In this document: one piece after another, positions 35,110-42,284 of the stretch
Numbering within the stretch: position 1 is the stretch's first letter
How the letters are laid out: every line of letters begins with the position of its first letter
Assembly (NCBI GenBank): GCA_038146805.1
Contig: JAYQSH010000005.1
Span: 682,001-746,000, forward strand
Direction: 5' to 3'
DNA: 64,000 bases
From: CAIYXB01 sp038146805
Lineage (GTDB): Bacteria > Cyanobacteriota > Vampirovibrionia > LMEP-6097
The notes under the pieces: model-generated
What the model saw: the letters and a program-made list of their open reading frames with translations, nothing else
Database searches by the model: none
Told to the model about the DNA's origin: nothing
Position numbers and translations under genes: made by a program

Positions 35110-36089
35110 TGAGTTTTGCATATCCATATTTTTTATTATTGTTGTTGCTTATTCCAGTTTTGGTTTTTTTGTTTTTTTATAAATCAAAACAAAGTAGCAT
35201 AGAACTCTCTACAGTCAAACATGGTGGTATGGCGAGTTTCTGGGATTATTTTGGCTATTATTTACCTTATATTTTGAGGTTTTTACTTTTGCTGCTTTTG
35301 ATTTTTATCATTGCGCGACCACAACTGGGTAGAAGCTATACCGAAAGTAAACATAAAGGGCTTGATATTTTACTTGCTATCGATACTTCTAGTAGTATGG
35401 CTGCAACTGATTTGGTTGTTAATTCTGTTTCAGCAACAAGGTTAGCTGTTGTTAAACATATCGTAAAATCATTTATTCAAAAAAGAACAAATGATCGTAT
35501 TGGCGTTATTGTTTTTGGTGAAGAAGCTTTTACACAAAGTCCTTTAACTTTAGACCATGGTGCAGTTTTAACTATGATAGAGGGGCTGGAAATAGGCATG
35601 ATAGGCGGCAATACTTCAATTGGTTCAGCGATAGCTCTTGCTGTAAAAAGACTAAAAGATCTAGAAGCAAAGTCTAGAATTATGATTTTAATGACAGATG
35701 GTCATAATACTGCTGGTGTTATAGACCCTTTAACGGCTCTTGAGCTTGCAAAGCATTATAAAGTGAAGATTTATACCATTGGAATTGGTAAAGATGGTGA
35801 GGTGCCTATGATTAATCCAGCAACTCAAACTCCGGTTCTTGTGAAAACTGATATTGATGAAGGGCTCTTGATAAACCTTGCAGAAAGTACTGGTGGAGAG
35901 TATTTTAGGGCTCAATCTGGTGAAGATTTGAAAAAGATTTATGACAATATTGATAAGTTAGAAAAAACAGAATTAAAAGTAAAAAAATATAATGTATTTG
36001 TGGATATCTATCAAAACTTTTTGTGGATAGCTTTTTTTATTTTTTTGGTCGAACTTTTGTTGTTGAATACGGTGTTTTTTAGGTTTTAG
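35109..36089 (+). CDS. batA: BatA-like VWA-domain membrane protein
   Basis: 326 residues. Two N-terminal hydrophobic helices, a VWA domain with a full MIDAS (DILLAIDTSSSMAATD, GGNTSIGSAI, LMTDGHNTAG), and a C-terminal helix (FLWIAFFIFLVELLLL). The domain should face the periplasm and bind a metal ion and a partner. BatA/BatB were first described in Bacteroides aerotolerance operons. Coupled by overlapping TAATG to the gene before; BatB follows at once. Confidence 0.9.
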   Translation: MSFAYPYFLLLLLLIPVLVFLFFYKSKQSSIELSTVKHGGMASFWDYFGYYLPYILRFLLLLLLIFIIARPQLGRSYTESKHKGLDILLAIDTSSSMAATDLVVNSVSATRLAVVKHIVKSFIQKRTNDRIGVIVFGEEAFTQSPLTLDHGAVLTMIEGLEIGMIGGNTSIGSAIALAVKRLKDLEAKSRIMILMTDGHNTAGVIDPLTALELAKHYKVKIYTIGIGKDGEVPMINPATQTPVLVKTDIDEGLLINLAESTGGEYFRAQSGEDLKKIYDNIDKLEKTELKVKKYNVFVDIYQNFLWIAFFIFLVELLLLNTVFFRF

Positions 36090-36092
36090 TTG

Positions 36093-37136
36093 ATGAATAT
36101 TAAAAATCCACATTTCTTGTTTTTGTATCTTTTTTTAGTTTTGCTTGCTTTTGCTTTTGCTTACTTGTATAAAAAAAGAAAAGCACTTATTGAAGCTTTT
36201 AAAAATAGACAAAATCTAAAAAAGTTTTTAAAAGGATTTTCTATTCATAGATTTTTCATTAGATTATTTTTGTGGTTTTTGACTTTATTTTTTTTAATAA
36301 CAGCAATTGTTTCTCCGCGCTTTGGTTTTGAATGGTCTGAATCAAATAGTTTTGGTGCCAATATAGTTTTTGCCGTGGATGTTTCTAAAAGTATGCTTGC
36401 AACAGATTTAAGCCCAAGTCGTTTATCAAGAGCAAAAATTGAAATTGAAAAATTAATAGATAAATTTCAAGGAGATCGTTCTGCTTTAATTATTTTTGCA
36501 AATGATGCTTATTTACTTACGCCTTTAACTCATGACTACGGCATTATCAAAGAATGGTTAGCTAGAACAAATACCGATTCTGTAACAAACCAAGGTACTT
36601 CTATTAAATCTGCAATCGAGCTTGCAAGAAAAGCCTTAGCTCCAATTAAATCTGATAAAAAAGCTTTGATTGTAATAAGTGATGGTGAGGGGCACGATGC
36701 TGATACTGTTGAAGAAGCAAAAAAAGCATTTAATGAAGGCATAAAGATTTTTACTATAGGTGTAGGTACCGCCAAAGGATCTCCGATTCAAAGTCAAGAA
36801 GGTTTAGTCAAAGATAAAAATAATCAAGTTGTTGTGTCTAAGCTTGATGATGTCTTGCTTAAAGAAATAGCAGAAGTCACTCAGGCTCAGTATATTAGAT
36901 CAGCGACTGGAGATTTTCATTTGGATAAATTATATTTTGAAGCAATTAAAAATGATATAAGTCCAGAAAAATTAGAATCAAAAACTTATAAAAAATGGAA
37001 AGAAACATTTTGGATTTTTGCTTTATTAGCTTTTATTTGTTTATTTTTAGATTCTTTGTTTAGTTTGAATCTTGATTTGAATTTAAAGAAAATATTTTTT
37101 AGGCGCAAATCAATTTATGAAAAAGGACTTAAGTAA
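36093..37136 (+). CDS. batB: BatB-like VWA-domain membrane protein
   Basis: 347 residues from the ATG at 36093 (a TTG at 36090 is also in frame). N-terminal helices, then VWA domain with MIDAS residues NIVFAVDVSKSMLATDLSPSRL, QGTSIKSAI and VISDGEGHDAD, and one C-terminal helix. Similar to but distinct from the preceding BatA protein. Its TAA overlaps the ATG of the TPR gene (TAATG). Confidence 0.9.
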   Translation: MNIKNPHFLFLYLFLVLLAFAFAYLYKKRKALIEAFKNRQNLKKFLKGFSIHRFFIRLFLWFLTLFFLITAIVSPRFGFEWSESNSFGANIVFAVDVSKSMLATDLSPSRLSRAKIEIEKLIDKFQGDRSALIIFANDAYLLTPLTHDYGIIKEWLARTNTDSVTNQGTSIKSAIELARKALAPIKSDKKALIVISDGEGHDADTVEEAKKAFNEGIKIFTIGVGTAKGSPIQSQEGLVKDKNNQVVVSKLDDVLLKEIAEVTQAQYIRSATGDFHLDKLYFEAIKNDISPEKLESKTYKKWKETFWIFALLAFICLFLDSLFSLNLDLNLKKIFFRRKSIYEKGLK

Positions 37137-37900
37137 TGAGATATTTTTTTATTTTTTTGTCACTTAGTTTGTTTCATTGTGCGCATGCAAGTGTTTTTGA
37201 TCTAAATTTATGGAAAGCTGATTCAAAACTTCAAAAAGAAAATTATCAAGATGCTGTTCAGGATTACGTGAAAATACAAGCTAAAGATCCAAGTAATCAA
37301 AGATTGAACTATAACTTAGGAATTGGTTTATATCGTTTGGGACTTTATGATAATGCTGCTTTTAATTTTTATGAAACAGCTCAAAAAAGTTCTTCGTCAA
37401 GTTTACAAGAACGAGCTTTTTATAATTTAGGTAATTCTTTATTTCAAAAAGAAGATTACAAAAAAGCAATAACTGCTTATGAACAAGCACTTGCTATTGA
37501 TGCAAATGATGAAGATGCAAAATATAATTTAGAGTTGGCAAAAAAGAAATTAGAAGAAGAGCAACAAAAGCAAAACCAGCAAGATCAAAACAAACAAGAG
37601 CAAAACCAGCAAGATCAAAACAAACAAGAGCAAAACCAGCAAGATCAAAACAAACCAGAGCAAAACAAACAAGAGCAAAACCAGCCAGATCAAAATAAAC
37701 CAGAGCAAAACAAACAAGACCAAAACAAACCAGATCAAAACCAGCCAGAACAAAATAAACAAGATCGACAAGCCGCTCTTAAGGCTCGTGAATTAGAGTA
37801 TTTATTAAATCAAGTAAAAGAAGGTAAGCCTGCAATACTTAATTTAGGGCTTAATTCAAATAAAAAACAAGATAGTGTTGAAAATGAAAAACCATGGTAG
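37136..37900 (+). CDS. batC: BatC-like TPR protein with Gln/Asn/Asp-rich repeat
   Basis: 254 residues with a signal peptide (MRYFFIFLSLSLFHCAHA). TPR units run over ~24-135 (DAVQDYVKIQAKDPSNQRLNYNLG, YKKAITAYEQALAIDANDEDAKYNLELAKKKL). Residues ~140-210 are a run of short units based on QDQNK, QEQNQ and PEQNK, coded by near-identical DNA (37561-37770). The tail KARELEYLLNQVKEGKPAI is conserved-looking. The repeat length is likely to vary between strains. It completes the MoxR-Bat operon. Confidence 0.85.
   Translation: MRYFFIFLSLSLFHCAHASVFDLNLWKADSKLQKENYQDAVQDYVKIQAKDPSNQRLNYNLGIGLYRLGLYDNAAFNFYETAQKSSSSSLQERAFYNLGNSLFQKEDYKKAITAYEQALAIDANDEDAKYNLELAKKKLEEEQQKQNQQDQNKQEQNQQDQNKQEQNQQDQNKPEQNKQEQNQPDQNKPEQNKQDQNKPDQNQPEQNKQDRQAALKARELEYLLNQVKEGKPAILNLGLNSNKKQDSVENEKPW
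37561..37770 (+). repeat. Tandem low-complexity repeat inside batC
   Basis: About 210 bp built from 15- and 18-bp units such as CARCAAGATCAAAAC and CCAGAGCAAAACAAA. The unit length is a multiple of three, so gain or loss of units keeps the frame. Confidence 0.9.
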
Positions 37901-37991
37901 CGAGTCAGTATTAACTTATCTTTATATAGATGAGGCTTATATTTTTTGTTAATAATCTTAGACCCCTAAGTTGTATTACAATAATAACCCT

Positions 37992-39083
37992 ATGTCAGAT
38001 ACATTATTAAATTTAGAACAAGAGTTCGCAAAACTATTAGATAAATCATCAACTGTTGCAGATTTTGATGTTGGCCAGATTATCAAAGGTAAGTTGGTTC
38101 AGTATGAAAAAGATGGAGCCTTAGTTGATATCGGTTCAAAAGCAGAGGCTTTTTTGTCATCAAAAGAAGTGGTCAACAGGGAAGATGATAAAAAAATTAC
38201 CGATGTTTTAAACTTAAACGAAGAATATGAGTTTTATGTCTTAAAAGAAGCAAGTGCAAAACAGCCTCTGGCATTGTCTTTCAAGAGAGTTGCTCAAGCT
38301 CGTGGTTGGGCTAAATTAGAAGAACTTAAAAATAACGATGCAACCGTTGAAGGTGAAGTTTCTGCTTTAGTTAAAGGCGGCATTGTTATTGAAGCTTATG
38401 GAGTTAGAGGTTTTATACCTGCTTCTCAATTAAGAATGCGTGGTGCTGAAAACCAAGCTACTAAAGGAAAAGCGATTGAGTTTAAAATTATTGAACTTGA
38501 TAAGCGTAAGGGTAAATTAATTTGTTCTCAAAAAGTTGCTATCGAAGATGAGAAAGCTGGTCTTAGAGAAAAAGCAATTAAAGAGTTAGAAATTGGTCAA
38601 GTAATTTCTGGTGAAGTTGTTAGAGTTGCTGAATTTGGTGCCTTTGTTGATATCGGTGGTATTGATGGTTTGTTACCTGTTTCTGAAATTTCTTGGCAAA
38701 GAATTGCTCACCCACGTGAAGTTTTAAGTAATGGCGATAAGATTTCTGTGAAAATTTTAAAGATTGATAAAGCATCTAAAAAAATCAGTCTTTCTTATAA
38801 GCGTTTACAACCAGATCCTTGGACTGAGATTGAAGGTAAGTTTGCAGAAGGAATGGTTGTTAAAGGTAAGGTAGTTAAGTTAGCTGTATTTGGAGTTTTT
38901 GTTGAAATTTATCCGGGTGTTGAAGCTTTGTTACCAAGTTCTGAAATTACTAATGAAGAAGAAGATCCAACTCCAGACAACTACTTTAAGCCGGGTGATG
39001 AGCTTGAAGTTCTTGTTAAGAAGTTCTCTCCTTATGAAAGAAGAATTAGTTTATCTCTTAAAGATATAAATTCAGCTGTCTAA
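37992..39083 (+). CDS. rpsA: S1 RNA-binding domain protein (ribosomal protein bS1-like)
   Basis: 363 residues from the ATG at 37992; upstream TTG at 37971 is less likely. Four S1 domains: ~10-85 (GQIIKGKLVQYEKDGALVDIG), ~100-165 (TVEGEVSALVKGGIVIEAYGV), ~185-260 (GQVISGEVVRVAEFGAFVDIG) and ~272-350 (GMVVKGKVVKLAVFGVFVEIY). Four domains match the short S1 of Gram-positive bacteria and cyanobacteria rather than the six-domain E. coli form. It helps mRNA docking on the 30S subunit. Confidence 0.9.
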   Translation: MSDTLLNLEQEFAKLLDKSSTVADFDVGQIIKGKLVQYEKDGALVDIGSKAEAFLSSKEVVNREDDKKITDVLNLNEEYEFYVLKEASAKQPLALSFKRVAQARGWAKLEELKNNDATVEGEVSALVKGGIVIEAYGVRGFIPASQLRMRGAENQATKGKAIEFKIIELDKRKGKLICSQKVAIEDEKAGLREKAIKELEIGQVISGEVVRVAEFGAFVDIGGIDGLLPVSEISWQRIAHPREVLSNGDKISVKILKIDKASKKISLSYKRLQPDPWTEIEGKFAEGMVVKGKVVKLAVFGVFVEIYPGVEALLPSSEITNEEEDPTPDNYFKPGDELEVLVKKFSPYERRISLSLKDINSAV

Positions 39084-39151
39084 GGATTCGCTAAACAAAA
39101 AACATTTAGGATAAATTTTTCTACCCTTTTTAGGTTTCCATTTTAATTTAT

Positions 39152-39226
39152 GGGCGTGCTTCCAAACCCGTAATAAGTATCTCGAATCTTTAGATTTGGG
39201 CATAAGTAGGGTTTGGAATCAGTCCC
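39152..39226 (+). mobile_element. Short (75 bp) MITE-like element with TTTAT duplication
   Basis: Same 75-bp form as 21594-21668, with one change in the inner CTCGAG (CTCGAA). It is flanked by perfect 5-bp direct repeats TTTAT (39147-39151 and 39227-39231). Confidence 0.88.
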
Positions 39227-39261
39227 TTTATGAGGTTCTAAGATACGGTTTGAAAAAGAAC

Positions 39262-39450
39262 TTATGATTTTGTATTAAAACTATTAAGTGCTTGGCTTAG
39301 TTTTTCTGCACTTAAACTTGCTTGAAAAATATTTTGCATTTCTGATTTGATTTTTGTTACTTGTGGAAATTGTTGTTGCATTTTACTCATATTGAAATGA
39401 GCTTTGTAAGCACCAGCACTTGATCCTTTAAAAGCTGCTCTAACTAGCAT
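39262..39450 (-). CDS. Hypothetical small protein, translationally coupled
   Basis: 62 residues if started at ATG 39450 (MLVRAAFKGSSAGAYKAHFN); an earlier ATG at 39486 adds 12. Its start lies inside the last codons of the gene at 39440 (overlap of 11 bp), typical of coupling. Not recognised. Helical and basic, no membrane segment. Confidence 0.45.
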   Translation of the reverse strand: MLVRAAFKGSSAGAYKAHFNMSKMQQQFPQVTKIKSEMQNIFQASLSAEKLSQALNSFNTKS

Positions 39451-39646
39451 TATTGTTGTCCCCCATGTCATTTTGTGATAATTCATTTTGATAGTCAGTA
39501 TTACTTGTTTGAATTGCTTGATTCACAAGTTCTTGACTTTGTTTATTAAAGTTAATTTGTTTAAAGCGTGAAATGGCCTTTGCAAAAATTGCTGGGAATG
39601 AAAAAGAACTGCCTTTTTTTTCAAGATCTGTAAGCTTTGTGAGCAT
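39440..39646 (-). CDS. Hypothetical small protein
   Basis: 68 residues (MLTKLTDLEKKGSSFSFPAI...), polar, Gln/Asn-rich C-terminus. No known motif. It forms a two-gene unit with the small ORF that overlaps its end. The pair lies between the S1 gene and the methyltransferase gene, beside a MITE-like element. Alternatively the two could be remnants of one frameshifted gene. Confidence 0.45.
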   Translation of the reverse strand: MLTKLTDLEKKGSSFSFPAIFAKAISRFKQINFNKQSQELVNQAIQTSNTDYQNELSQNDMGDNNNAS

Positions 39647-39731
39647 AATACCCTCTACTAGTAAAAACCCCTATGTTTTGTACTACTAATAGTATCTACC
39701 CGTGAAACATTATCTTTAACTTAATTCTTTT

Positions 39732-40985
39732 TCAATTTTTATAAAGGCAAACAATTCTATCAAGCTTTAATCCCTGATCTTTATTTAAAAATGCTGAATT
39801 ATAGCGATTTGCTTCAGGAATATTGTCATTAATAATGAGCTCAACACTAAAACCAGCCTCTTGGGCTTCTTGGGCAATTATTTCAGCTGTAATGATTTTA
39901 TAAGAGCCTGATTTCATTTTTTTGATTACATCACCTACAACATAAAAAGCCCATCTTTTTGGTTTTAAACAAGCATATGCTTGTTTGAGATGTTCAGCCA
40001 TAGCAAGTCGGTATTTTTCTTCTACCGAAGTGTGTAAAGTTTCTTTGCGCACTTCTTTAAAGTCGTATCCTAAATACCATTCGCGTAACCAATTATCCCA
40101 AGCATAACTTTGTGCAGTAAAATAGGGCGGGCTTGTAACAATCAAATCTGCCTCTAGGTTTTTAGGCATATTCATTGCACTGCCTAAGATTGCTTTACCT
40201 TCTGTTTTGATGGCATTATCATTTAACAGTTTTGCAGATCTTTTGATAAGGCATTCTTTTAAATCTCGAATTGGTTTTTTTAAGCCATGTTTTTTTGAAT
40301 AATTTTTTACATAGTTTGGTGCCATGCTAAAAGAATGTGAGCAAGGTACGCTTAGAGAAACTTCGGAAGAACCATGTAAAATACCGATGATGACACCGGT
40401 CCAGTACTTAGCAAAGCGTGTGTTTTTTTTCTGTAAAGATTGTACATTATGCTCTTGTATTGAAAAATCTTTTTCTATTGCTTTTCTAAATGCAAGAATT
40501 TGCTCTAATACTGGTTTGCTATAAAAGATTTTTACTTCTTGAGGAACTGCATTTAATTCTTCTTTGCTGATTTCTTCAAAAACTAAATCATTTAAATATT
40601 GAACTGCCTCATCATGTTGAACACTAATTGTTTTTGCCGATGTTAATGCAAAAGCTTCAGGTGCAACATCTAAACCAATACCAATACGCTCATTGATACA
40701 AGCTTCTAGGGCTGTCGTGCCTTTACCAGAAAAAGGATCTACAACAATATCCCCTTTGTTACTAAAATTGCTAATAAAATAATTTGCCAAAGCTGGTGGA
40801 AATGATCCAGATCTTGAAGCCATTGAATGTAAAGAATGCCCCCAATTTCTTTTATGGTTTTTCCATGTGTTATTTAAAAAAAGACTACTAGTAAAAAATC
40901 TTCCTTTAGTAAAAACAGTATCTTCTTGATTTACAAATTCTTGTAAATTTGTGTTTAAGTTTTGAATTTTCTTTTTTGTAGGCAC
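39732..40985 (-). CDS. Solitary DNA methyltransferase (N4-cytosine/N6-adenine type)
   Basis: 417 residues. The SAM-binding motif DPFSGKGTTALEACINERIGIGLDV is near the N-terminus (~80-105), while the catalytic motif LIVTSPPYFTAQSYAWDNWL (SPPY) lies later, ~280; the order (FxGxG then SPPY) fits the gamma/zeta-like amino-methyltransferases. YVVGDVIKKMKSG follows. No restriction endonuclease gene is adjacent, so it may be an orphan regulatory methylase or the rest of a lost R-M system. The 1.3 kb beyond its start is filled with repeats. Confidence 0.82.
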   Translation of the reverse strand: MPTKKKIQNLNTNLQEFVNQEDTVFTKGRFFTSSLFLNNTWKNHKRNWGHSLHSMASRSGSFPPALANYFISNFSNKGDIVVDPFSGKGTTALEACINERIGIGLDVAPEAFALTSAKTISVQHDEAVQYLNDLVFEEISKEELNAVPQEVKIFYSKPVLEQILAFRKAIEKDFSIQEHNVQSLQKKNTRFAKYWTGVIIGILHGSSEVSLSVPCSHSFSMAPNYVKNYSKKHGLKKPIRDLKECLIKRSAKLLNDNAIKTEGKAILGSAMNMPKNLEADLIVTSPPYFTAQSYAWDNWLREWYLGYDFKEVRKETLHTSVEEKYRLAMAEHLKQAYACLKPKRWAFYVVGDVIKKMKSGSYKIITAEIIAQEAQEAGFSVELIINDNIPEANRYNSAFLNKDQGLKLDRIVCLYKN

Positions 40986-41031
40986 TGTAACTATAGATGT
41001 TAAAAAGGCTGTTCTAGTTCCTTAGCTTCTC

Positions 41032-41120
41032 TAAGACACTTCGGACCGTGTTAATTTTGTCGGACCGTGTTAATTTTGTCTTATTTTTAAGACACTTCGG
41101 ACCGTGTTCATTTTGTCTCA
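41032..41120. repeat. Paired 33-bp repeat, direct pair with internal duplication (site 3 of 4)
   Basis: Unit 1 (41032-41083) is 52 bp because its 19-bp part GGACCGTGTTAATTTTGTC is duplicated; unit 2 (41088-41120) is the normal 33 bp. The spacer is TTTT. On the minus strand the end of unit 2 gives TGA in frame with a short coding-like remnant (41121-41299). Confidence 0.9.
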
Positions 41121-41299
41121 TGATTCAGAAAATAATTCAGCTGCTGTTAACCAATCCCAATAACAGCCTTACTCTCGTGTCTCAAAGTCATCATTTACAA
41201 CAAGTTGCACTCTTGGATCAGGGAGTGAATCCTTAATATTTTTGCTAAGCGGATTGCGTCTCAAAACTTCGTTTTTTAGCAAATCCTTAAACCTTTTTT
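41121..41299 (-). pseudogene. Possible gene remnant ending at a repeat unit
   Basis: The minus-strand frame reads RNPLSKNIKDSLPDPRVQLV and continues VNDDFETRE-stop-GCYWDWLTAAELFSES-stop. The final TGA is the first codon of the repeat unit at 41120. DPRVQLVVND resembles a spermidine-synthase-type strand but this is too short to be sure. An internal TAA and the absence of an upstream start suggest decay. Confidence 0.25.
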
Positions 41300-41345
41300 G
41301 GCACTCGAAAAGCCTTGTTCTCTTAATGTATTATTAGCACTTAAT

Positions 41346-42213
41346 GGGACTGATTCCAAACCCCATTTTGAATTTTAAAATACAGTGAAATGTTAAAATC
41401 ACTAGCAAATGGGGTCAGAAATCAGTCCCACAAACGACCTTACGCTTAGCTTGTTTCACTGCGTGAAACTCACTAAGCGATGGTGTTTGATTCTTTTGTT
41501 AGGCGTGTCTAACCAAACCCTACTTATGCCCAAATCTAAAGACTCGAGATACTTATTACGGGTTTGGAAGCACGCCCCTTATGGGACTGATTCCAAACCC
41601 CATTTTGAATTTTAAAATACAGTGAAATGTTAAAATCACTAGCAAATGGGGTCAGAAATCAGTCCCATAAACGACCTTACGCTTAGCTTGTTTCACTGCG
41701 TGAAACTCACTAAGCGACGGTGTTTGATTCTTTTGTTAGGCGTGTCTAACCAAACCCTACTTATGCCCAAATCTAAAGACTCGAGATACTTATTACGGGT
41801 TTGGAAGCACGCCCCTTATGGGACTGATTCCAAACCCCATTTTGAATTTTAAAATACAGTGAAATGTTAAAATCACTAGCAAATGGGGTCAGAAATCAGT
41901 CCCACAAACGACCTTACGCTTAGCTTGTTTCACTGCGTGAAAACTAAGCGACGGTGTTTGATTCTAAGCGATGCCCAAATTTAAAGACTCGAGATACTTA
42001 TTACGGGTTTGGAAGCGACGCCCAAAATGGGACGATTCCAACCCCATTTTGAATTTTAAAATACAGTGAAATGTTAAAATCACTAGCAAATGGGGTCAGA
42101 AATCAGTCCCACAAAACCCTAGCTTATGAAACCCGGAAGGTGTTTGATTTTGTTAGTACTTATGCCCAAATCTAAAGACTCGAGATACTTATTACGGGTT
42201 TGGAAGCACGCCC
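41346..42213 (-). mobile_element. Tandem array of four long MITE-like elements
   Basis: Four copies in the opposite orientation to the 16766 copy: 41346-41577 (232 bp), 41583-41814 (232 bp), 41820-42023 (204 bp) and 42029-42213 (185 bp). The last two have internal deletions in the middle hairpin and left arm. Copies are separated by 5 bp (CTTAT, CTTAT, AAAAT). The whole array is bounded by TTAAT on both sides (41341-41345 and 42214-42218), a single target duplication. Copies 1 and 2 are almost identical. Short frames of ~68 codons through each copy are judged not to be genes. Confidence 0.9.
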
Positions 42214-42284
42214 TTAATGTTCTAAGCACTCCGCCTGAAAAAATTTTCAGGACCAGTGCCGGGAACATAGTTACATAATAAAAT

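Noticed and set aside
37550..37771. Long minus-strand frame of Leu/Val/Phe repeats opposite batC
   Set aside because: Only the antisense image of the QNK repeat DNA.
41409..41852. Open frames of about 68 codons inside the long MITE-like copies (also 16743-16934 on the minus strand), giving similar proteins
   Set aside because: They run through hairpin arms and element ends, differ by amino-acid-changing substitutions without sign of codon-level constraint, and have no ribosome binding site. Similarity comes from the repeated DNA.
41341..42213. Possible CRISPR array because of regularly repeated sequence
   Set aside because: The units are 185-232 bp, separated by only 5 bp, with no spacer-like unique sequences and no cas genes.
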